A stretch of DNA of 30,998 nt. Source: Mariaggregatimicrobium sp964498785 (GTDB taxonomy: Bacteria > Zhuqueibacterota > Zhuqueibacteria > Thermofontimicrobiales > Thiofontviventaceae). Under the pieces are notes generated by a model. The model saw only the letters and a list, made by a program, of their open reading frames with translations. It searched no databases and was not told the DNA's origin. The stretch is taken from positions 1 through 30,998 of the forward strand of contig CAZCJL010000079.1 in NCBI GenBank assembly GCA_964498785.1. Reading direction: 5' to 3'. A program made the translations under genes and the position numbers. Shown piece by piece: positions 25,585-30,998 of the stretch. How positions within the stretch are numbered: position 1 is the first letter of the stretch; the number at the start of each line of letters is the position of its first letter.

Positions 25585-26766
25585 ATGCAGAATGAAATTG
25601 GACAACTCAATCCCGGTCAACGGATATTGCTTGGTCCGGGACCAGTGGAAGTATCCCCGCGCGTTCTGCGGGCAATGTCAGGGAATATGCTCGGTCATTT
25701 AGATCCGCAATTTTTGCAGATAATGAATGAAACTATGGAGCTGATTCGCTTTGTTTATCAAACCCGAAATCAGCTTTCTGTACCCATTTCAGGGACTGGC
25801 AGTTCCGGGATGGAAACTGTGATGGTGAATCTTATCGAACCGGGAGATAAGGTCATCATTTGCGTCAATGGCGTATTCGGGCAGCGGATGCGCGACATGG
25901 CAGGACGCTGCGGTGCGGAAGTGATCAGCGTAGAAGCTCCCTGGGGCCAGCCCATCGATTCGGCAAAAGTGCGCCAGGCATTTCACGATAATCCGGGTGT
26001 TAAATTGTGCGCCGTAGTCCATGCTGAGACCTCCACTGGTGTGCTACAGCCGTTGGAAGAAATTTCGCATATTGTCAAACAGCATAGCGCTATGATTGTC
26101 GTTGACGCCGTCACTTCTCTCGGCGGAATTGAATTGAAAATTGATGACTGGGGAATCGACGCCTGTTATAGCGGCACACAAAAAGCGTTGAGTTGTCCGC
26201 CGGGGCTCTCTCCGGTGACTTTTAATGAGAAGGCGGCTGAGGTAATCAGTCAACGAAAAATAAAGGTGCAAAGTTGGTACCTGGATTTATCCATGATCAG
26301 GAATTATTGGGGGAAAGAGCGGGTGTATCATCACACGGCGCCGATTAACATGATTTACGGTCTTCGGGAAGCGTTGCTTATTGTGAAAGAAGAAGGCCTA
26401 AAACAGCGATTTGCCCGGCATAAACGCAATTCACACGCATTTATTAGTGCAATTGAAGCGATGGGGTTGAGCATGGTTGCACCGGATGGCTTCCGCTTGC
26501 CCACTTTAAATGCATTCAAACTCCCACAGGGCATGGATGACCTAAAAGGACGAAAATTTCTACTGGAAAAATACGGCATTGAAGTCGGAGCCGGACTCGG
26601 CGATTTTAAGGGCACAGTCTGGCGAATCGGACTGATGGGGGAGTCATCCCGCCGAAAATATGTGATGCTGGTATTGTGTGCAATTGCCGATGCATTTGCT
26701 CAACAGGGACATCCGGTGAATATCGGAGCGGCATTGGAAGCTGCGATGGAATTTTACAACGGGTAA
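25585..26766 (+). CDS. Alanine-glyoxylate-type aminotransferase (class V)
   Basis: This 393-residue PLP enzyme of the class V aminotransferase family resembles alanine-glyoxylate and serine-glyoxylate aminotransferases (AGXT, PucG). Seen: LLGPGPVEVSPRVLRAM near the start, the PLP-pocket motif GTGSSGMETVM, HAETSTGVLQP, PLP-ring Asp174 in VVDAVTSLGG, and Lys200 forming the Schiff base in YSGTQKALSCPPG (human AGT has the similar YSGSQKALNAPPG). No signal peptide, so it is cytoplasmic. ATG at 25585 is chosen because AGGAGGA at 25574-25580 precedes it; nine more in-frame codons reach back to 25558 over the previous stop. It is the last gene of the operon. With the aldolase downstream it could transfer amino groups to glyoxylate. 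Ureidoglycine-glyoxylate transfer is an alternative. Confidence 0.88.
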   Translation: MQNEIGQLNPGQRILLGPGPVEVSPRVLRAMSGNMLGHLDPQFLQIMNETMELIRFVYQTRNQLSVPISGTGSSGMETVMVNLIEPGDKVIICVNGVFGQRMRDMAGRCGAEVISVEAPWGQPIDSAKVRQAFHDNPGVKLCAVVHAETSTGVLQPLEEISHIVKQHSAMIVVDAVTSLGGIELKIDDWGIDACYSGTQKALSCPPGLSPVTFNEKAAEVISQRKIKVQSWYLDLSMIRNYWGKERVYHHTAPINMIYGLREALLIVKEEGLKQRFARHKRNSHAFISAIEAMGLSMVAPDGFRLPTLNAFKLPQGMDDLKGRKFLLEKYGIEVGAGLGDFKGTVWRIGLMGESSRRKYVMLVLCAIADAFAQQGHPVNIGAALEAAMEFYNG

Positions 26767-27076
26767 TGTGATATGAGATAAGTGATACGAGATACAAAAC
26801 TCAATGATTTAAGCACTTTTAGCCACAGATCGATACTGATTAATACAGATTTTTTTGTTACTAATTAGCCTGCATTATTCACAGAACGTGCCACTGAAGC
26901 AGAGAGGTCACAGAGAAACAACAACGTGTGTGCACATTACTTTTCAAACTGAGTTAAGAAAAATTCGAGTTACTATTGTTTGCGTAACGTTTTGAAAATA
27001 AAAACTCTGTGTACTCTGAGCATCTGTGGCTATGAATTTTTCATGTCAGGTAATTTCAAACCGGGATTTCAAAAGA
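26767..27076. other. Non-coding region between aminotransferase and aldolase genes
   Basis: No gene seen. Most of the stretch is the inverted-repeat element at 26821-27031. The 50 bp before it (ATGAGATAAGTGATACGAGATAC) is degenerate and repetitive. No terminator or clear promoter was found, so it is open whether the aldolase gene is transcribed with the operon. Confidence 0.5.
26821..27031. repeat. 211-bp MITE-like inverted-repeat element
   Basis: AGCCACAGAT (26821-26830) and ATCTGTGGCT (27022-27031) are exact inverted ends. A second nested pair, CACAGAG (26909-26915) and CTCTGTG (27005-27011), lies inside. There is no transposase. The structure looks like a small non-autonomous element or large palindromic intergenic repeat. 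An ATG at 27032 right at its edge can extend the aldolase frame by chance. Confidence 0.6.
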
Positions 27077-27973
27077 ATGAACCGAAAAAAATTAACAGGC
27101 GTGATTCCGCCGATGATCACACCTTTCAAAGAGAACGGCGATGTTGACTATGATGCGTTTTTACATAATCTGTACAAATGGAATCATTCCGAACTGTACG
27201 GTTACCTTGTGTTAGGTTCGAATAGCGAAACGGCCTATCTGAATGAACAGGAAAAACGGAAACTGATTGAATTAACTGTGAGCCATGCCAAATCCGGCCG
27301 TTTCATTGTGGCGGGAACGGGAATGGAATCCACCCGGGCAACAATTGAACTAACGAACCATGCTGCAACCCTCGGAGCAAATGCCGCGCTGGTGCTGACG
27401 CCATTTTACTATATCAGCAAAATGACAGATGAAGTGTTGATTACTTTTTTTACCGATGTTGCGGATCATTCCGATATCCCGATCCTCATTTACAACGTCA
27501 ATAAATTTACTCATATCAACGTCTCAGCGCATGTTGTTAAAATACTCAGTCAGCATCCGAATATTATCGGCATGAAGGACAGCTCCGGAAACGTGCCGCA
27601 ACTCATTGGCTATCAAAAAGTGATGTCCCCGGGATTTAACCTGATGACCGGCACTGCGGGCATCTGGTATCCGGCATTAAGGTTGGGTGTTTCTGCTGGC
27701 ATACTGGCGCTGGCGAACATCTTGCCTGATGAATGTACCCGTGTTCAGAGGGAATTTAGCGCGGGAAATGATCAGGCGGCTGAAGCGTTATATCGACGGT
27801 TTTTCCCTGTGAACAATGCGATTACTGCGACTTATGGCATCGCTGGCTTGAAATACGTGGCTGATTTGATGGGGTACATCGGCGGATATGTGCGAAAACC
27901 GCTCCTGCCGCTAACGGAAAGCGAAAGACAGTCGCTTGAAAAAGTGCTGTCTGAAACCGGTTATTGTTTGTAA
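27077..27973 (+). CDS. DHDPS-family aldolase, 4-hydroxy-2-oxoglutarate-aldolase-like
   Basis: This 298-residue cytoplasmic class I aldolase belongs to the dihydrodipicolinate synthase/N-acetylneuraminate lyase family. Seen: GVIPPMITPFKENGDVD at the start, GSNSET at 47-52 (GTTGE equivalent), Tyr139 in IPILIYNV, and Lys167 in IIGMKDSSGN that forms the Schiff base. The stretch LVLTPFYY and SQHPNIIGMKDSSG resembles mitochondrial 4-hydroxy-2-oxoglutarate aldolase (HOGA1), which splits its substrate into pyruvate and glyoxylate. Glyoxylate is the substrate suggested for the aminotransferase upstream. Start is ATG at 27077, where family similarity begins; the frame opens at 27026, in the repeat element. 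Lysine-pathway DapA or another 2-keto-acid lyase remains possible. A weak hairpin overlaps its stop. Confidence 0.82.
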   Translation: MNRKKLTGVIPPMITPFKENGDVDYDAFLHNLYKWNHSELYGYLVLGSNSETAYLNEQEKRKLIELTVSHAKSGRFIVAGTGMESTRATIELTNHAATLGANAALVLTPFYYISKMTDEVLITFFTDVADHSDIPILIYNVNKFTHINVSAHVVKILSQHPNIIGMKDSSGNVPQLIGYQKVMSPGFNLMTGTAGIWYPALRLGVSAGILALANILPDECTRVQREFSAGNDQAAEALYRRFFPVNNAITATYGIAGLKYVADLMGYIGGYVRKPLLPLTESERQSLEKVLSETGYCL

Positions 27974-27989
27974 CCGTACACATTTTTTA
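27958..27989 (+). terminator. Weak terminator of the aldolase gene
   Basis: CGGTTA (27958-27963) pairs with TAACCG (27971-27976) around the stop codon, and a T run (ATTTTTTAA) follows after five bases. The stem is only 6 bp, so efficiency is doubtful. Confidence 0.4.
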
Positions 27990-28460
27990 AACTTTCCATG
28001 AACACTCTCCCACAGGTTAAAAATGTCAAAATATTTCAGTTGACATTCTTTACACAATTCTGTATATTACAATTGATAATATTTAATGTTCTTATACAAA
28101 TAATTCGAAAAAATTATTTCTATTGCAACCAGGTTTTTAAATAGATGATGATGTATGATGGTTGATAGTGTCGTCCCTTAAGCGATATAGCTGCTATAAT
28201 AGACGGATTCCTCTTTAATTCCAGGTAATTGATCGACTGACAATACTGCTTCACGGCTCATTTTACACCGCCTTGATAGTTTCTATTTGATGACACCAAT
28301 TAAAATTAATCGTGTATATTTTCTTCCATTCTTAACCAATAGGCATATATCTACAGTGTCTAAAATGTATAAGATCACTTATTACGCTTTGCAGCCACAT
28401 TCTTGTTGAAATGATTCATGCTATCGATTTTCAGCCACATCAAATAATTTACTAAAAAGA
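27974..28460. other. Non-coding region before the orphan kinase
   Basis: This 487-bp AT-rich stretch contains the weak terminator and the promoter-like pair at 28040-28068. No supported gene was seen. A 27-codon frame on the minus strand at 28178-28261 has a plausible ribosome site (AAGGCGGTG), but no family or context supports it. Confidence 0.5.
28040..28068 (+). promoter_or_regulatory. Candidate housekeeping-type promoter
   Basis: TTGACA (28040-28045), 17 bp, then TATATT (28063-28068) matches the general -35/-10 consensus at 11 of 12 positions. It would start transcription near 28075, about 385 bp before the kinase ATG, which is a long leader. AT-rich DNA makes chance matches fairly common. 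Confidence 0.45.
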
Positions 28461-30806
28461 ATGAAGATAATGTCGAATCAGAAAAGACAGACAAAGGATT
28501 ACCATGACCGTGAGATAAAATTTCGGGCATTAGCAGAAAATTCTGCGGTAATGATCGGTATTCTTCGGGACCGAAAATTTGTTTATGTAAATCCGTACAC
28601 AGAATATGTTCTTGAATATAGCCGGGACGAATTGCTGGCAATGAATTTCAGAGAGTTAATTCTGCCAAAATCCCAGCGCCCACTTCTAACCAAAATCGAA
28701 AGACAATTGCGTTGCGGAAAACGATCTGTTTACTATGAAGTTCCCGTGATTGCCAAGTCCGGTCGGACAAAATGGCTTTATTTCAGTTTTGCGTCTTATA
28801 CATATCAGCGTCAACCGGCAATTATTGGGGCGGCGATTGATATTACCGATAGAAAGCAAATAGAAGCTGAGCGTAATTATTTAATTGCGATATTGGCAGA
28901 AACACCGGATATCGTTACAAGGGCCGATACAACCGGAAAGATCCTCTATTTTAACAGGGCTGCTCGCCGTTTATTGGGGATCCCTGAAAAGGGGTCGCTT
29001 TCTGGTTGGAATTTAAACGATCTTTATCCGGATTGGACGCAAAAAATCATTCAGACGGAGGGAATTCCTGCTGCACTTAAAAACGGTTCGTGGCGGGGAG
29101 AAGTCGCGTTGTTAAATGATCAGGGCGATGCGATACCTGTTTCTCAAATTATTCTTGTGCACCGTGATGAGCATGGCGATGTGAAATATTTTTCAACCAT
29201 TGCGCACGATATTTCTGAACAAAAAGAGCGAGAGCGCGCGTTAAAAGATTCATGGGAGCAATATAGAACATTGGTCAGAACAACGCCGGACGCGATTACC
29301 ATGACTGGTTTATCGGGTGTTATTAATTTTGCATCTCCACAGACTGTTAAACTGCATGGATATGAAAAACATCAGGAATTAATCGGGAAGAATGCTCTGG
29401 ATTTAATAGAACCAACTGATCATGAAAAAGCGCTTGGGAATATGCAAAGAACCCTGAACAACGGGGAAATAAAGAAGGTAGAATATACCATGCTGCGCAA
29501 GGATGGAACGAGACTCGTGGGTGAGTTAAGCGCAGCCCTGATTCGGGATGCAGATGGCGCTCCAAAAGCGTTTATTGCAACCACACGAGATATTAGTGAC
29601 CGGAAGGCCGCAGAACAGGAGCGGCTACATTTGCTGAACCAGTTACAAGCCGAGCGGTCAAAACTGGAAAAGACGATTGAATTCGCTCCGGCTGGAATAG
29701 TTGTCTGCGATGATCAAGCGCGTATTATACTCACAAATGCCGTTGCAGAAAAACTCTGTTTCTATCCCGCTCCTGTTGAACAAAATGATGAAAACCATGA
29801 GGGTTTGAAGCTTTGTCACACTGATGGTACGCCCATTCCTCCGCATGAATTACCACTTACACGGGCTGCCCTGGATGGAGAAACGGTGACAGAGTTTGAA
29901 TGTGCTATTGTGCAGGCGGATGGTGAGCGAATTTATCTGCTCGTAAACACAGTGCCAATTTATGATAGCCAAAACAATATCACAGGTGCAATCGGTATGT
30001 TTCTGGATATCACCCGGCGCAAAGAACTGCAACAGGAATTAATAAAAGCGTATGATGAGATGGAAGATAAAGTCGTTGAACGAACAAAAGAACTGCAAAA
30101 TGTAAACAAAGCGCTTAACCAGCAAGCAAAAGAACGGCGGTTTTATCAGAATAAGTTACGCGCGCTCACGTTTCAACTGTTGCATACCGAGGAACGGGAA
30201 CGTCGCCGTATTGCCACCGGAATACATGATAACATAGTGCAGGAATTAGTATTTGCGAAAAATCAATTGAGTGAATTGCTAAAAAATGGAAATCTGGAGA
30301 ACAGGCGTAATGAATTGGAGAATCTTCGTGAACTTTTGGGACAGGCAATAAGCGAAACCCGCACGCTGACCTTTGAAATAAGTCCGCCTGTTTTATATGA
30401 ACTGGGATTAGTGCCAGCAATTGAATGGTACGCGGAAGAATTTAAAAGTAAACATGGTCTTGAAATAAGCGTTGTTGATGACGGGACAGAGAAACCAATC
30501 GGTGAAGATAATCGAAATATTCTTTTTCAATCTGTTCGCGAGTTATTCACTAATGTAATTAAACATGCGGCTGCACATCAGGTCAAAATTACAATTAAAG
30601 AAGAGGGCAATAAGCTTTCTATCGTATTTGAGGATAACGGCAAGGGATTCGATTCTTCAAAAATTTTTAATACCATGGATAAATTTAGCGGATTTGGGCT
30701 ATTTAATGTTCGTGAACGATTGGATTATATGGGCGGAGAATTTTATCTTGAATCTGAAATCGGAAAAGGCACCACAATTATTTTGAAAGCGCCGTTAAAC
30801 GTTTAG
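28461..30806 (+). CDS. Multi-PAS histidine kinase, NarX/DesK (HisKA_3) type
   Basis: This 781-residue sensor kinase has no membrane segment, so it is predicted to be cytoplasmic. Four PAS-like regions at about 20-135, 140-260, 270-390 and 395-530 (each ending with a PAC-like motif: IIGAAIDITDRKQ, FSTIAHDISEQKE, FIATTRDISDRKA, AIGMFLDITRRKE). Then a coiled linker, HisKA_3 with His589 in RRIATGIHDNIVQEL, and an ATPase domain (about 670-780; ELFTNVIKHAAAHQV, DNGKGFDSS, GFGLFNVRERLDYMGG). This class normally partners a LuxR/NarL-type regulator; none is in the window, and the 190 bp after the stop contain no clear gene. Either ATG at 28461 or 28470 could start it, since neither has a strong ribosome site. 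The signal is unknown; redox, light or small ligands are typical for PAS stacks. Confidence 0.9.
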   Translation: MKIMSNQKRQTKDYHDREIKFRALAENSAVMIGILRDRKFVYVNPYTEYVLEYSRDELLAMNFRELILPKSQRPLLTKIERQLRCGKRSVYYEVPVIAKSGRTKWLYFSFASYTYQRQPAIIGAAIDITDRKQIEAERNYLIAILAETPDIVTRADTTGKILYFNRAARRLLGIPEKGSLSGWNLNDLYPDWTQKIIQTEGIPAALKNGSWRGEVALLNDQGDAIPVSQIILVHRDEHGDVKYFSTIAHDISEQKERERALKDSWEQYRTLVRTTPDAITMTGLSGVINFASPQTVKLHGYEKHQELIGKNALDLIEPTDHEKALGNMQRTLNNGEIKKVEYTMLRKDGTRLVGELSAALIRDADGAPKAFIATTRDISDRKAAEQERLHLLNQLQAERSKLEKTIEFAPAGIVVCDDQARIILTNAVAEKLCFYPAPVEQNDENHEGLKLCHTDGTPIPPHELPLTRAALDGETVTEFECAIVQADGERIYLLVNTVPIYDSQNNITGAIGMFLDITRRKELQQELIKAYDEMEDKVVERTKELQNVNKALNQQAKERRFYQNKLRALTFQLLHTEERERRRIATGIHDNIVQELVFAKNQLSELLKNGNLENRRNELENLRELLGQAISETRTLTFEISPPVLYELGLVPAIEWYAEEFKSKHGLEISVVDDGTEKPIGEDNRNILFQSVRELFTNVIKHAAAHQVKITIKEEGNKLSIVFEDNGKGFDSSKIFNTMDKFSGFGLFNVRERLDYMGGEFYLESEIGKGTTIILKAPLNV

Positions 30807-30998
30807 TAACTGGCGCTAATTCTGGCCTGTGTTCTTCTCTCCCCCGCAGTAGCTTTAATCGTGTTTTGCTTTTGTAGCGACAAGCATGTTGCCACAGAGA
30901 TGAGACCTGTGAAGTTATTGCCGAGAAGCTGATAAAAAAAATATGTATCCATTCAATAATTGATGGTGTGCATCAAAGCTTTCGGATTCTCTTTAAAT

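Noticed and set aside
27026..27076. Earlier start for the aldolase gene at 27026
   Set aside because: These codons lie in or at the edge of the inverted-repeat element, and family similarity begins at the ATG at 27077.
28178..28261. 27-codon minus-strand frame (begins MSREAVLSVDQLPG)
   Set aside because: It has a plausible ribosome site, but the product is very short, matches no family I recognise and has no operon context. It could be a transposase remnant.
30807..30998. Possible start of a response-regulator gene after the orphan kinase
   Set aside because: No long frame or ribosome site is visible before the window ends; only an imperfect GCGACA/TGTTGC inverted repeat near 30877.

Overview
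The window looks like chromosome from a Gram-negative bacterium of the FCB group (Fibrobacterota–Chlorobiota–Bacteroidota relatives). A Calditrichota-, Ignavibacteria- or KSB1-like lineage fits best, but this is inference. The grounds are C-terminal sorting domains of the type IX secretion system (T9SS; NYPNPFNP followed by a short beta-sandwich) on exported proteins, a PorV/PorQ-like barrel, a TonB-dependent receptor with a CarboxypepD_reg-like N-terminus, and moderately AT-rich DNA with palindromic repeats between genes. No rRNA, tRNA, CRISPR array, phage gene or intact insertion sequence was seen.

Layout. (1) 1-1997: a lipoprotein version of a glutamate/aspartate racemase (minus strand), then about 680 bp of non-coding DNA rich in palindromes. 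(2) 1998-8714, minus strand: an outer-membrane operon of TonB-dependent receptor, large surface/secreted protein with a C-terminal sorting-like domain, and PorV-like barrel. (3) 8794-15023, minus strand: TRAP-type large permease, an unlisted 49-residue membrane peptide, a zinc AstE/AspA-type deacylase, a gamma-glutamyltranspeptidase (GGT1) and a T9SS-tagged BNR/sialidase-fold protein. (4) 15261-20532, minus strand: a two-component system. Its kinase carries an extracytoplasmic propeller, seven FG-GAP/VCBS calcium-type repeats and an ASPIC/UnbV-like domain. Its partner is an NtrC-type sigma-54 activator. (5) 20884-26766, plus strand, divergent: small exported protein (DUF6305-like), a second GGT-family enzyme with altered substrate residues (GGT2), a T9SS-tagged C45-type Ntn hydrolase, a second AstE/AspA-type deacylase and an alanine-glyoxylate-type aminotransferase. 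After a 211-bp inverted-repeat element comes a DHDPS/4-hydroxy-2-oxoglutarate-aldolase-like gene. (6) 28461-30806: an orphan multi-PAS histidine kinase.

Regions 3-5 read as one locus. Two divergent operons, each with a GGT-family Ntn hydrolase and an AstE-like metallo-deacylase, flank a dedicated sensor/activator pair. Between the activator gene and the permease operon lie two copies of TGTGAA-N6-TTCAC(A/G), 31 bp apart centre to centre, about 95 and 126 bp upstream of the start site predicted from a -24/-12 (sigma-54) promoter candidate. My inference is a regulated system that breaks amide bonds (gamma-glutamyl, N-acyl or similar) outside the cytoplasm, imports the product through the TRAP-like permease, and feeds an amino-acid/glyoxylate pathway (aminotransferase plus aldolase). 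The substrate cannot be read from the sequence.
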